From JBALVT01 sp047612385 (GTDB lineage Bacteria; Pseudomonadota; Gammaproteobacteria; Pseudomonadales; Halieaceae), in assembly GCA_047612385.1 (NCBI GenBank), contig JBLGAR010000007.1:1-64000 (forward strand): a DNA stretch of 64,000 bases, in the 5' to 3' direction. Positions within the stretch are counted from its first letter, which is position 1. Each line of letters starts with the position of its first letter. Position numbers and translations under genes: made by a program. Below are positions 7,515 to 17,065 of the stretch, in pieces. The notes below the pieces were generated by a model, which was given only the letters and a program-made list of their open reading frames with translations, did not search any database and was not told the DNA's origin.

Positions 7515-9680
7515 CTAATCGAGTACTGTGTCGGCCAGAATCCGTGGAGTAATGAAGATCAGGGTTTCAGTTTTAGTTTTGGTGTTGGCCTCGTTGCGGA
7601 AAAAGGCGCCAACATAAGGAATATCTCCAAGGAAAGGCACCTTGGATACACTCTCAATATCCTCTGTCCTGAACACGCCACCCAATACCACAGTTTCCCC
7701 ATTGCCCACCAACACCTGAGTTGTTAGCTCAGTGGTATCGATCGAAGGAATGAAACCACCGGTTGTGCCACTGGGGACAAGATCTCCCACAGAGTCCTGG
7801 GTAATAATCAGGTCAAGTAAAATTCTATCGTCTGGAGTGATGTTGGGAGTCACGTCCAGTTTGAGTACAGCTTCTTTAAACGAGACCGTAGTCTCTCCAC
7901 TGGCAGAAGATTCCTGATAGGGGATTTCGGAGCCGGACTCAATAGTCGCCTGCTGCTTGTCTCCCGTAATAACTTTAGGCTGGGATACAACCTCGCCTTC
8001 ACCTGCAGCCTCCAAAGCGGAAAGCTCGGCTGACAACAGTAGGTCTTCGCTTGCAAAGCCGACGGCAAAGCCGCTAGTAGCCGCACCTACGCCCAAATCA
8101 ACCAACAACGCTCCAGGGAAATTTACGGTTGGTTGCGTGCCGTTGACTACGGAATTGTTGATATCAGAAACATTCTGTAAATCTCCCGCTACGGTGAGAA
8201 CATTGCCGTTCTTGTCCGGATCCAGATACCCACCACCCCATTGGATTCCCAGCTCACTGGACATGTCCGACTGGGCGATAACAATTCTAGCCTCAATCAT
8301 GACCTGACGAATAGGCACATCGACAAGCTCAATCAACTCGCGAATTTCAGCCAACTTCACTGCAGTTTCGGTCACTATCAGCGAATTCGTTCGTGGATCA
8401 ACAATCACTGATCCACGAGCAGAAATAAGACTGCCTCCATCCTCAGAACCGGCGTTAAACAACTCTACTATAGAGGTTGCAGCCGCATAACGAATTCTTA
8501 TAAATTCAGATTGCAACGGCGCCAGTTCCGCAATAGAGCGGTTGGCTTCAATCTGCTGACGCTCGCGTTCTGCGATCTCGGCCGCCGGAGCAACCATCAA
8601 CACATTGCCATTTTGGCGTTTGTCTAGGCCCTTGGTTTTCAAAACCAGGTCCAAAGCCTGATCCCAGGGAACATTTTGCAAGCGCAAAGTGATTCTGCCG
8701 GAAACCGTGTCACTAGCAACGAGGTTAAGCTCGGTAAAATCGGCGATTAGCTGCAGTACCGCTCGAACCTCGATATCCTGGAAGTTGAGAGAAATTCGAT
8801 CACCGACATACGTAAACTCATCCTTGCGACGCTCGATTTCGCGTTTGGATAAAGGCTTCACACTCAATACATACTGCCCTTCGCTCTGATAGGCTAGATA
8901 ATCAAAGTTCCCGGTGGCTTTAAGCGTTAATGTCGCTCCACGCTCAGAAGTGTTGACGTCGACACTGGTGACAGGAGTTGCAAAATCAGTTACATCGTAG
9001 CGACGCATCAATCGCTCGGGCACCGTAGTATTCAAAAACTGGATCTTTATATCGCCCCCCTCACTAAAGACATTCACGTCGACAGATGGATCCGTAAGAT
9101 CGAGCGTAAGCCGACCTTCACCATCTCCTGTGCGCTGGAACTGCAAGTCCGAAATTTCTGAGCGGACTTCCGTTACAGCAACGACTTGCGTCGCCAGCTG
9201 AGTAGGGTCGGTTGTTGGTTTGATATAGTCGCTGCTGCCATCCTGGCCTACGACCACATAGATACTATTTCCTGCAACCCGGGTTGTGTAGGGAACCATC
9301 TTCACCAAATTCACAACCATGCGGGTTCTATCACCCGACTCGAGGACCACCACACCGGTAGCGTTACCATAGGGCAAGGTATAGCGCTTCCTGTCCAATG
9401 CACTTTTTGTGCCTGGGAAATCAATCGCTATTCGCGCCGGTTTTTCAATGGTGTACGACTTTAAGTCCGGCGGTGTGCCATCAAAATCCAGACGAATTTC
9501 AAATTTGCTACCCGGACGGGAGCTAAATTCAATATCCGTGACACTAGGTGCCGCCTGCAGCTGTCCTGCAAATATCGCCAACACAAGACCGAACCCCAAT
9601 TGGCATCCCAGCCAACGCCTTTTTTCTTGCTTCTGTCTAATCACGGCCCCGATCCCCAATTTCATTTTTTTTATCCACAT
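7515..9680 (-). CDS. pilQ: Type IV pilus secretin PilQ
   Basis: PilQ forms the outer-membrane pore through which the type IV pilus passes. The 721-residue precursor has a basic N-terminus and a hydrophobic signal segment ending near AGQLQA. AMIN-type domains follow (about 45-250), thought to bind peptidoglycan, then an STN/N0 domain (VGDRISLNFQDIEVRAVLQLIADFT), an N1 region, and the C-terminal secretin domain with VPIRQVMIEARIV and the conserved VPFLGDIPYVGAFFR near the end. It is the last pilus gene of pilMNOPQ and is followed two bases later by aroK. ATG start; MKLG five codons on is an alternative. Confidence 0.95.
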   Translation of the reverse strand: MWIKKMKLGIGAVIRQKQEKRRWLGCQLGFGLVLAIFAGQLQAAPSVTDIEFSSRPGSKFEIRLDFDGTPPDLKSYTIEKPARIAIDFPGTKSALDRKRYTLPYGNATGVVVLESGDRTRMVVNLVKMVPYTTRVAGNSIYVVVGQDGSSDYIKPTTDPTQLATQVVAVTEVRSEISDLQFQRTGDGEGRLTLDLTDPSVDVNVFSEGGDIKIQFLNTTVPERLMRRYDVTDFATPVTSVDVNTSERGATLTLKATGNFDYLAYQSEGQYVLSVKPLSKREIERRKDEFTYVGDRISLNFQDIEVRAVLQLIADFTELNLVASDTVSGRITLRLQNVPWDQALDLVLKTKGLDKRQNGNVLMVAPAAEIAERERQQIEANRSIAELAPLQSEFIRIRYAAATSIVELFNAGSEDGGSLISARGSVIVDPRTNSLIVTETAVKLAEIRELIELVDVPIRQVMIEARIVIAQSDMSSELGIQWGGGYLDPDKNGNVLTVAGDLQNVSDINNSVVNGTQPTVNFPGALLVDLGVGAATSGFAVGFASEDLLLSAELSALEAAGEGEVVSQPKVITGDKQQATIESGSEIPYQESSASGETTVSFKEAVLKLDVTPNITPDDRILLDLIITQDSVGDLVPSGTTGGFIPSIDTTELTTQVLVGNGETVVLGGVFRTEDIESVSKVPFLGDIPYVGAFFRNEANTKTKTETLIFITPRILADTVLD

Positions 9681-9702
9681 GGCACTTACCCAATATCGCG
9701 AC

Positions 9703-10236
9703 TTATACGCCGTCTAATTTGATCGTTCGTGGTCGCTCTACCCACCCGTTTTCCGTGCCATCGGTGACTATTTCGATTACGGCTACGTAAGTTTCCGTCA
9801 TTTCAACTATTTTGCCGTGGTTGCGCCCCATAAAATATCCCAGCGTCACACGGTGAATCCCGCCATCTGGATCTCGCACGAGCACCCAATCGGTTCCCGC
9901 GCGAGCCAAACCACCCACCATTCGCAAGGAATCGAAGGTGTATTGCTCAAGAAACTCCTTGGCTCGGGTCTCATCAGGTTTGACGGCACTAATAGCCTGC
10001 AACTGTCTGATTTCACGAACCTCGATCGGCCGATCGAACGGACTGCGCAGCGCCGTAGCACTATAGGCAAACGCCTCATAGGCTTTAAAGGTAGGAATCG
10101 GAGTTATGATACCCCCTGGTTTGGCTCGTTTCTCAGCCATAAAAGTGTTGAGGTCCGACATATCACCGCCGCCACAGGCAGCCAACGTGATGACCAGCAG
10201 CACCGACAAACATAGATGATGAAAAGTGACACCCAC
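9703..10236 (-). CDS. pilP: Type IV pilus assembly lipoprotein PilP
   Basis: PilP is an inner-membrane lipoprotein linking PilN/PilO to the secretin PilQ across the periplasm. The 177-residue precursor has a signal peptide with lipobox LAAC (cysteine at about 21), a flexible middle, and a C-terminal beta domain with LRMVGGLARAGTDWVLVRDPDGGIHRV followed by GYFMGRNHGKI, typical of PilP. The start is GTG, two bases after the pilO stop. It sits in the conserved pilMNOPQ order. Confidence 0.94.
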   Translation of the reverse strand: MGVTFHHLCLSVLLVITLAACGGGDMSDLNTFMAEKRAKPGGIITPIPTFKAYEAFAYSATALRSPFDRPIEVREIRQLQAISAVKPDETRAKEFLEQYTFDSLRMVGGLARAGTDWVLVRDPDGGIHRVTLGYFMGRNHGKIVEMTETYVAVIEIVTDGTENGWVERPRTIKLDGV

Positions 10237-10238
10237 GA

Positions 10239-10850
10239 TCAGGACTCCTCATCTTTATAACGATAAGTTTTTGCTAACAACTTTAGATCCAACATACCCG
10301 GAACGTTAGAAGCTGATATGCTGAAATCATGCAAAGTTACAATACGAGGCAAACCCGCCATGCCGCTGATAAACGCTCCGAGATCGTGGTAGTTGCCGCG
10401 AGCTGATATCGATATTGGTAGCTCGATATAAAACTCTCTGCTTTGCTCTTCCAGTAAATCGATCGTGTTGATTTCAAGTCCGTTAAGCAATCCCTTATTG
10501 GTAATATCCTCAAGCAGACCAGGCACCTCAGTATCACTGGGTAACTGGCTAACCAAAGCACCAAACGACTCCTGCATCTCTTCCATCTGACGCTTGTAGG
10601 CATCGAGATTCGCCGCCTGGAAGGCCTTCCCCTCGAAATCTTTTTTCAGCCGCTCTTCTTCCACTTCAGCGTTAGCCAACTGCAGCTGCATGTCCTTGAT
10701 ATGGTAGTAGTAACCACCGGCAAGAACTGCCGAAAGAAGTAGAACCCAAATAATAGCTTTGATCGCAATCGGCCACGCGCCAACATTATCAAAATCAAGA
10801 TCGTTAACGTCAAATTCGCTCAGCGAACGCATAGTATCTTCAAATGCCAT
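10239..10850 (-). CDS. pilO: Type IV pilus inner-membrane protein PilO
   Basis: PilO dimerises with PilN to form the periplasmic alignment part of the pilus machine. The 203-residue protein has a short cytoplasmic N-terminus, one membrane helix (about 27-47), a coiled coil (about 50-95) and a ferredoxin-like periplasmic domain with LLEDITNKGLLNGLEI and YHDLGAFISGMAGLPRIVTLHDF, the latter a good PilO hallmark. It lies between pilN and pilP with gaps of two to three bases. Confidence 0.94.
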   Translation of the reverse strand: MAFEDTMRSLSEFDVNDLDFDNVGAWPIAIKAIIWVLLLSAVLAGGYYYHIKDMQLQLANAEVEEERLKKDFEGKAFQAANLDAYKRQMEEMQESFGALVSQLPSDTEVPGLLEDITNKGLLNGLEINTIDLLEEQSREFYIELPISISARGNYHDLGAFISGMAGLPRIVTLHDFSISASNVPGMLDLKLLAKTYRYKDEES

Positions 10851-10853
10851 AAC

Positions 10854-11423
10854 TCAGCCTTCCCCCGCTTGAACACCCGAGGTGGGTAACTCTATCTGTA
10901 CTTTGAGATTAAATTGAGTAGCTTGGTCTCCGTATTCCAGCGCCGCACTTACCTTGTCCAAATTGGGATCGGCTAGCCAGTCAGAGCCATGTAAACGGCG
11001 CATCAAGCTAGAAACACGGTTATTGGACTCAGCTATACCGACTGCACTGATCGTTTTGCCAGTAGTCGCCACACTCGTATAAAAAACACCGTCGGGCACT
11101 GTTTTGACCATTTGATCGAGAATACGCACGATAATAGGTCGGTTGCCCTGCAGCTCTTGAATAACCCGCATGCGGTCCAACAACTGATTGCGTCTTCTTT
11201 CCAAATCCTTGATCTCTGCAACTTGCTTGTCCAGAGCCGCAATTTCCTGATTCAGAAGCTGGTTTCTAGCGTTCTGGTTGTTGATCTGACTGGCGACAAT
11301 CCGATCACCGAGCACTATCAAAACTACACCCAAGGCAAAAGCGAAACCCAAGATCGTCAAAAATCTTTTTTTGAGCTCTTGGCGGCGATCGTCTCGCCAC
11401 GGTAATAAGTTAATTTGAGCCAT
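10854..11423 (-). CDS. pilN: Type IV pilus inner-membrane protein PilN
   Basis: PilN binds cytoplasmic PilM through its N-terminus and pairs with PilO in the periplasm. The 189-residue protein begins with MAQINLLPWRDDRR; the INLLPWR motif is the PilM-binding signature. One membrane helix (about 22-42), a coiled coil and a small periplasmic domain follow. The ATG overlaps the pilM stop as TAATG, which decides this start over an upstream in-frame codon. Confidence 0.94.
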   Translation of the reverse strand: MAQINLLPWRDDRRQELKKRFLTILGFAFALGVVLIVLGDRIVASQINNQNARNQLLNQEIAALDKQVAEIKDLERRRNQLLDRMRVIQELQGNRPIIVRILDQMVKTVPDGVFYTSVATTGKTISAVGIAESNNRVSSLMRRLHGSDWLADPNLDKVSAALEYGDQATQFNLKVQIELPTSGVQAGEG

Positions 11424-12487
11424 TAGTCGAAGCTCCGTAAGGCCAGTCCACATGCAATCATCATGGCGGGAGCATCGCTGCTCAGAGCAACCGCATTAAC
11501 CTTTGGCGATATAGTCATATCCGCAAATGGGTTAGCCACTGCTGTGGGAGTACCTAGTCTATCCTGAACCAACTCCTCGAGCCCTTCCATAGAAGCAACA
11601 CCACCAGCCAGAATAATGTAGTCCACATCATTGTATTGGCTTGCGGAGAAGAAGAACTGAAGCGAACGCGCAACCTGCTGCACAACGGCATCCTTAAAAG
11701 GCTCAAGTACTTCGGGTTCGTAGTCATCGGGCAAACCGCCCTGTTTTTTGGCCAGCCCCGCCTCTTCAAGAGGTAGGCCATAACGACGCATTATTTCGTC
11801 GGTAAGCTGTTTGCCACCGAAAAGCTGTTCGCGTGTATAGATAGTTTGTCCGTTTGTGAGAACGCTCAGCGTTGTCATTGTCGCGCCGATGTCTACTACG
11901 GCGACCGTATTCTCCGATTCCATGTCCAGCTGATCCTGGATTAGCGTAAAAGCGCGCTCCATGGCATAGGCTTCTACATCCATTATTTTAGCAGTGAGTT
12001 CGGCGCTCTCGATGGCCTCAACTCGAGCGTCGATAGTCTCTCTGCGACAAGCGGCCAGAAGCACTTCAACCTGACCGTCGTGCCCCGGCGAAACCCCTTG
12101 AACCTCAAAATCGATCGCAACTTCTTCCAGAGGGTAAGGAATATACTGATCCGCCTCCAGAGTCAGCTGGGTTTCCATATCGTCCTCACCAAGACCGGCA
12201 GGCATGTCGATCATTTTAGTGATAACAGAGGAGCCGGCAACCGCAGCCGCCACGGCCTTAACCTTGGTTCTGGATTGCGCAATGACGCTACGAATGGCAT
12301 TTGCGACGCCATCGACATCGTTGACATTTTTTTCGATGACAGCGTCCAACGGCAGCGAACTGACCGCATAACTCTCTACACGGTACTTGCCCCCAGTTTG
12401 ACTCAGCTCGAGCAGCTTAACGGTTGTAGAACTAATGTCCAACCCCAGAACCGGCGCTGCCTTTCTTTTCCCTAATAAACCCAACAC
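11423..12487 (-). CDS. pilM: Type IV pilus actin-like ATPase PilM
   Basis: PilM is a cytoplasmic actin/FtsA-like protein that binds ATP and the PilN tail. The 354-residue protein shows phosphate-binding LGLDISSTTVKLLEL near the start, a second motif VVDIGATMTTLSVL near residue 210 and the adenosine motif IILAGGVASMEGL near residue 300. GTG start, seven bases after AGGA. It is the first gene of pilMNOPQ, divergent from mrcA across a 229-base region. Confidence 0.95.
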   Translation of the reverse strand: MLGLLGKRKAAPVLGLDISSTTVKLLELSQTGGKYRVESYAVSSLPLDAVIEKNVNDVDGVANAIRSVIAQSRTKVKAVAAAVAGSSVITKMIDMPAGLGEDDMETQLTLEADQYIPYPLEEVAIDFEVQGVSPGHDGQVEVLLAACRRETIDARVEAIESAELTAKIMDVEAYAMERAFTLIQDQLDMESENTVAVVDIGATMTTLSVLTNGQTIYTREQLFGGKQLTDEIMRRYGLPLEEAGLAKKQGGLPDDYEPEVLEPFKDAVVQQVARSLQFFFSASQYNDVDYIILAGGVASMEGLEELVQDRLGTPTAVANPFADMTISPKVNAVALSSDAPAMMIACGLALRSFD

Positions 12488-12562
12488 GTTTTTTTCCTAT
12501 CAGTATCACTAACTTAGGATATTTTTATACACCGATACATTAATTAACAGATATACCATAGT

Positions 12563-12640
12563 CACAATTCAATCAAAAGTGAAAAAGACACAATTCCCTC
12601 AAAAGTGAATAAGACACAATTCAATCCGAGGCGAAAAAAA
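12563..12640. repeat. Three tandem 26-bp direct repeats between pilM and mrcA
   Basis: Units lie head to tail at 12563-12588, 12589-12614 and 12615-12640, each starting CACAATTC and ending in an A-rich GTGAA(A/T)AAGA-like segment. Units 1 and 2 agree at 23 of 26 positions, units 1 and 3 at 21 of 26. The array ends three bases before a perfect TATAAT for mrcA. There is no spacer between units, so this is not a CRISPR. Iterated activator or repressor sites are the likeliest reading. Confidence 0.85.
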
Positions 12641-12643
12641 GCA

Positions 12644-12649
12644 TATAAT
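12644..12649 (+). promoter_or_regulatory. Probable mrcA promoter, -10 element
   Basis: A perfect TATAAT sits 68 bases upstream of the mrcA start. No good -35 exists at 16-18 bases upstream (TTCAAT is the best, inside repeat unit 3), which suggests dependence on a protein bound to the 26-bp repeats. Inferred from sequence only. Confidence 0.5.
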
Positions 12650-12716
12650 CACCACCGCGACGAACGCTGTGTTCTGAGCACCTAAAAATATAAGCCTCTG
12701 CTTTTTATAGGATTCT

Positions 12717-15149
12717 ATGAAATTCCTCAGACTGATACTGCGCCTCGCTCTCCTGGGTTTCTTTGGGACAGTATGGCTGCTCGCAGGGGTGTACCTGTAC
12801 TTAAGCCCGAGCCTGCCAGACGTTGAATCGCTGCGCGATGTAAAATTACAAACGCCTATGAGCGTCTACACCGCGGAGGGCGATCTTATAGGCCAGTTCG
12901 GTGAACAAAAACGCAGTCCAATGAAGTTTGACCAGATTCCTCAGACCTTCGTCAATGCTCTTTTAGCCGCTGAGGATGACGGATTTTTCCAACACGGCGG
13001 AATCGATATCATGGGATTGATGCGGGCGGTATCAGAGCTCGTAATAACAGGTCAAAAAGGATCTGGTGGTAGCACTTTGACAATGCAGGTAGCGCGCAAT
13101 TATTTTCTATCTCGAGAGCGCACCTTCATTCGAAAATTTAATGAGATTCTACTGGCCATCGAGATCGAGCGCGCACTGGAGAAATCGGAGATTTTTGAAC
13201 TTTACTTCAACCGGGTGTTTCTGGGCCACAGGTCTTACGGCTTTGATGCAGCGGCACAGGTGTATTACGGCAAAAGTATCGCCGACCTGAACCTGGCCCA
13301 ACAGGTGATGCTAGCCGGGATACCCAAAGCCCCCTCCCGCAACAACCCCATCAGCGGGCCCGAGGCAGGAGAAGCTCGGCGCAACTGGATTCTCGGTCGA
13401 ATGCTGGCGCTAGGCTATATCGATCAAGCCGAGCGAGATAATGCCGTTCAAAGCCCGGTCACTGCAGAGCACCACGGTGCACAACTCAGCTTCCAGGCGC
13501 ACTATGCCGCAGAAATGGCACGGCAGGAAATGCTTGAGATGTATGGGGTGGCTGCCTATACCGAGGGGTTCCATGTTTACACCACAATCAGCAGTGATCT
13601 TCAGAAGGTCGCGCAATACACCATTAATGATGGTTTGATTGCCTACGACAAACGCCACGGATACAGAGGGCCAGAGCGCAAACTTCCAACAGGAAACCTC
13701 GAACCGGCAACCGATGCCGTCAAATACTGGCTAAGCGCCCTTGCGGAAACTGCGGTGATAGCCGATTTAAAGGCTGCTATTGTAACGGCGGTGGAAGAAG
13801 AATTTGTTTCAATACTACTTTCAGACGGCGAACTGGCCACCATTGCCTGGGAGAACGGCATTAACCAGGCAGCGCCGTACCAAAATGAAAACTCAAAAGG
13901 TAGCCCACCGCAAACTCCCGCAGAAGTGCTAAATGTGGGCGACATGATACGCACCGTTACCGATATCGAGGGCAACTGGCAGCTTGCTCAAGTCCCGGCG
14001 GCGCAAGCGGCACTGGTGGCACTGGATCCCGATGACGGCGCAATACTGAGTGTTGTCGGCGGAATGGGCTTCGAACAAAGCAAGTTCAACCGCGCAACCC
14101 AGGCGGAACGACAGCCAGGGTCAAATTTCAAACCCTTCATCTATAGCGCTGCTCTGGAGGCAGGATACACCGCGGCAAGCATTATAAACGATGCCCCAGT
14201 TGTATTTCAGGACAGTTCACTGGAAGGGATATGGCGCCCAGAAAACGACGGGGGCAAATTTTATGGGCCCACACGGTTGCGATGGGCACTCACAAAGTCC
14301 AGAAATTTGGTATCCATCCGCTTGTTGCAGCAGATGGGAATCAAACCCGTTATCGATTACGCACAGCGATTTGGTTTTGACACCTCCCGCTTTGCCCCGG
14401 ACCTATCACTAGCGCTTGGCACACACTCCGTTACTCCGCTGAAGCTGGCTGGGGCCTATACAGCTTTAGCGAATGGCGGTTATCGGGTTGATCCGTATTT
14501 AGTGCAACGAGTAGAGAACTTGTCGGGAGACGTCCTTTTTAAGGCTAATCCACTCACGGTGTGCCGAAACTGCGAGGCAGATCCAAGCCCGACCGAACTG
14601 AGCATGGAACAAATTCTGGCCCAGCAAGATGCGGGAAAACCGGAAATCAACATCGCACCGAGAATCATGGACGCGCGAGTCAATTACATTATTGATAGTA
14701 TTTTGCAGGACGTCATTACCCGAGGCACGGCGACGCGAGCACTGGTCCTTAAGCGAGGAGATTTAGCGGGGAAAACAGGGACGACCAACGGGCCCAAGGA
14801 TGCATGGTTTTCAGGCTACAATCGTGATGTTGTTACAACAACCTGGGTCGGGTTTGACGACTACACACCACTGGGGAAGCGGGAGTTCGGCGGCACAGCG
14901 GCGCTACCGATATGGATCAATTTCATGCGCGAAGCACTTAAAAACTCTCCCGATGTAGAGCGCCCCATTCCCGCCGGAATCGTCAACGTAAAAATCGACC
15001 CAGACACCGGTCTACTGGCATCAGCGCAACAGCGCAACGCCATTTTCGAGCACTTCCGGGCAGAGCGAGTTCCCAAGCCGGCAAGCGACTCGAAGGGCAG
15101 CGGCAACACCAACCAGGAAGCAAACGAATGGATCAACGATATCTTCTAG
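12717..15149 (+). CDS. mrcA: Penicillin-binding protein 1A (bifunctional transglycosylase/transpeptidase)
   Basis: This 810-residue class A PBP polymerises and cross-links peptidoglycan at the inner membrane. A membrane anchor (about 7-30) is followed by the GT51 transglycosylase with catalytic glutamate E86 in AAEDDGFFQHGG and GGSTLTMQVARN. An OB-like insert follows, then the transpeptidase with PGSNFKPF (serine nucleophile), KSRN and KTGTTNGPKDAWF. Size and domain order match PBP1A (PonA of Pseudomonas). It is divergent from pilM, the same neighbour as in Pseudomonas, and is preceded by the 26-bp repeats. Confidence 0.96.
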   Translation: MKFLRLILRLALLGFFGTVWLLAGVYLYLSPSLPDVESLRDVKLQTPMSVYTAEGDLIGQFGEQKRSPMKFDQIPQTFVNALLAAEDDGFFQHGGIDIMGLMRAVSELVITGQKGSGGSTLTMQVARNYFLSRERTFIRKFNEILLAIEIERALEKSEIFELYFNRVFLGHRSYGFDAAAQVYYGKSIADLNLAQQVMLAGIPKAPSRNNPISGPEAGEARRNWILGRMLALGYIDQAERDNAVQSPVTAEHHGAQLSFQAHYAAEMARQEMLEMYGVAAYTEGFHVYTTISSDLQKVAQYTINDGLIAYDKRHGYRGPERKLPTGNLEPATDAVKYWLSALAETAVIADLKAAIVTAVEEEFVSILLSDGELATIAWENGINQAAPYQNENSKGSPPQTPAEVLNVGDMIRTVTDIEGNWQLAQVPAAQAALVALDPDDGAILSVVGGMGFEQSKFNRATQAERQPGSNFKPFIYSAALEAGYTAASIINDAPVVFQDSSLEGIWRPENDGGKFYGPTRLRWALTKSRNLVSIRLLQQMGIKPVIDYAQRFGFDTSRFAPDLSLALGTHSVTPLKLAGAYTALANGGYRVDPYLVQRVENLSGDVLFKANPLTVCRNCEADPSPTELSMEQILAQQDAGKPEINIAPRIMDARVNYIIDSILQDVITRGTATRALVLKRGDLAGKTGTTNGPKDAWFSGYNRDVVTTTWVGFDDYTPLGKREFGGTAALPIWINFMREALKNSPDVERPIPAGIVNVKIDPDTGLLASAQQRNAIFEHFRAERVPKPASDSKGSGNTNQEANEWINDIF

Positions 15150-15177
15150 GCAGTTCCTGTGAAAAGCGGAGGCGGAG

Positions 15178-16428
15178 CTAGCCGCCTGGAAGATAGTCTT
15201 TTGGGTACGGTAAACCCGCTACGCCACTGTCTACGGCAGCTCTGGCTACCGCTCCGGCCACACAATTGAGAAGTCGTTTATCCACAGGCTTGGGAATAAT
15301 ATACTCAGCGCCGAACGTCAATGAATCGACGTCACATGCCACCAGCACCTCTTCGGGAACGTCTTCCTTCGCCAGCGCACAAAGCGCCCTAACAGCGGCT
15401 ACTTTCATCTCCTCGTTAATACGGCTAGCCCTGACATCCAAAGCCCCACGGAAAATAAACGGAAAGCCAAGAACATTATTCACCTGATTGGGATAATCAG
15501 ACCTGCCTGTGGCCATTATCAAATCGCTCCGGGTTGCGTGCGCCAACGCCGGATCAATCTCAGGGTCGGGATTAGAGCAGGCAAAAACCACCGGCTTGTC
15601 TGCCATAGACAGGAGCATTTGCGGGCTGAGTAAATTGGCCCCGGACAGGCCTATAAAGACATCGGCGCCATTAATCGCATCGGTCAAGCTGCGCTTGTCC
15701 GTATTATTGGAAAACTCTTCCTTGTAGACGTTCACCCCTTCGCGGCCCGGATAAATAACACCCCGACGGTCCAGCATGAAAATATTCTCGCGACGAGCAC
15801 CCAAGCTTACCAGCAGACGCATGCACGCAATGGCTGCGGAGCCGGCGCCCAAACACGTCAGCACCGCGTTCTCAAGCGTCTTGCCTTGAATTTCCAAGGC
15901 GCTGATCAGACCGGCCGCTGTAACAATTGCTGTGCCGTGTTGGTCATCGTGAAAAATAGGAATATTGCATTGTTCAATCAAGCTAGCTTCGATTTCAAAG
16001 CACTCCGGCGCCTTGATATCCTCGAGATTGATTCCCCCGAAGCTGTCCGCTATCAGTGCAACCGTATTAATAAATTGCTCGGAATCCTCGGTATCAACCT
16101 CAATATCAATCGCGTTGATTCCAGCAAACCGTTTAAACAGTAATGCCTTACCTTCCATAACCGGCTTGCTAGCCAGCGCGCCCAGGTTTCCCAAACCCAA
16201 GACCGCAGTACCGTTACTGATAACAGCAACCATATTGCCCTTACCGGTGTAGAGGTAGGCATTGGCAGGATCTTTGGCAATTTCCAGGCAAGGCTCTGCA
16301 ACACCAGGGCTATACGCGAGCGAGAGATCGTATTGTGTTTCCGCAGCGGTACTCAGCTCCATCTGGATTTTCCCCGGTGTCGGGTGGGAGTGGTAGCGCA
16401 GCGCGGCTTCCTTTAAATCCTTTGACAT
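15178..16428 (-). CDS. Malic enzyme (NADP-type, MaeB-like, without phosphotransacetylase domain)
   Basis: The enzyme oxidatively decarboxylates malate to pyruvate. The 416-residue protein resembles the N-terminal catalytic part of MaeB: YSPGVAEPCLEI, GKGNMVAVISNGTAVLGLGNLGALASKPVMEGK, GGINLEDIKAPECF, HDDQHGTA and TGRSDYPNQVNNVLGFPFIFRGALDV. It stops where MaeB proteins continue into a phosphotransacetylase-like domain, so this is the short form. I choose the ATG at 16428 over a GTG three codons upstream because family alignment starts there. Convergent with mrcA. Confidence 0.92.
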   Translation of the reverse strand: MSKDLKEAALRYHSHPTPGKIQMELSTAAETQYDLSLAYSPGVAEPCLEIAKDPANAYLYTGKGNMVAVISNGTAVLGLGNLGALASKPVMEGKALLFKRFAGINAIDIEVDTEDSEQFINTVALIADSFGGINLEDIKAPECFEIEASLIEQCNIPIFHDDQHGTAIVTAAGLISALEIQGKTLENAVLTCLGAGSAAIACMRLLVSLGARRENIFMLDRRGVIYPGREGVNVYKEEFSNNTDKRSLTDAINGADVFIGLSGANLLSPQMLLSMADKPVVFACSNPDPEIDPALAHATRSDLIMATGRSDYPNQVNNVLGFPFIFRGALDVRASRINEEMKVAAVRALCALAKEDVPEEVLVACDVDSLTFGAEYIIPKPVDKRLLNCVAGAVARAAVDSGVAGLPYPKDYLPGG

Positions 16429-16567
16429 GGTGTTCACTTCGCATTGAGACAGGTAAAAACAGGGGGGAGAGCATATAGAAAAGCAGTAAAAGGAACAAGG
16501 CCGCAGGGCGGCTACTGCGGTGCGGTCTCCGCCCCTCCCCCGACGCTATTATTAGTGAAGGAGGCAT

Positions 16568-16603
16568 AAAAAAAGCGCCATACCTCGGGGGCAGGGCGCT
16601 TTT
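16568..16603 (-). terminator. Rho-independent terminator downstream of rpmE
   Basis: On the minus strand AAAAGCGCC-type arms (16571-16579 with 16595-16603) form a nine-base-pair stem around a 15-base loop, followed by seven U. It lies 27 bases past the rpmE stop and 130 bases before the malic enzyme start, so it separates the two genes. Confidence 0.85.
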
Positions 16604-16629
16604 CGCAGCGTGGATCTCAGCGGTAGGGG

Positions 16630-16872
16630 CTAGGATTCAGCCTCAACTTCTTCAGTCTTCGCTTTAGTGCCTCTATTACCGAAACGCTTGTTGAAACGAT
16701 CAACGCGGCCGCCAGTATCCAACATTTTCTGCTTACCCGTAAAAAACGGGTGACACTGGGAACACACATCAACATGAAGGTCTTCACATAGTGTTGAGCG
16801 AGTTGTAATCTTGTTGCCACAGCTACAAGTCGCTGTAACATCCTCGTACTTGGGATGGATATCTGCTTTCAT
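16630..16872 (-). CDS. rpmE: 50S ribosomal protein L31 (zinc-binding type)
   Basis: The 80-residue protein begins MKADIHPKYEDVTATCSCGNK and contains DVCSQCHPFFTGKQKMLDTGGRVDRFNKRFGNRG, matching bacterial L31. The four cysteines in CSC and CSQC show the zinc-binding (C+) type. A 12-residue acidic tail extends beyond E. coli L31. The start is the ATG at 16872. It is monocistronic, with a strong terminator behind it, and divergent from priA as in Pseudomonas. Confidence 0.96.
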   Translation of the reverse strand: MKADIHPKYEDVTATCSCGNKITTRSTLCEDLHVDVCSQCHPFFTGKQKMLDTGGRVDRFNKRFGNRGTKAKTEEVEAES

Positions 16873-17065
16873 TGTCTTACTCCTGCTGGATAGTCGATGC
16901 CGCCACCCGACCCATGTCGAGTACCGCATCTGGATAACGGAGCGGCCGTTGGCCGGTCAAAAAATAGGCCGGCATCTTACCAGACACACTACGATAAGCA
17001 AGACTTTCACTGTATTTGTTACAATGCGTCAAATTCATCCAGCCATAGCCTAGATAAGGGGCGTA

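Noticed and set aside
12563..12640. CRISPR array
   Set aside because: The three 26-base units are contiguous with no spacers and no cas genes are near.
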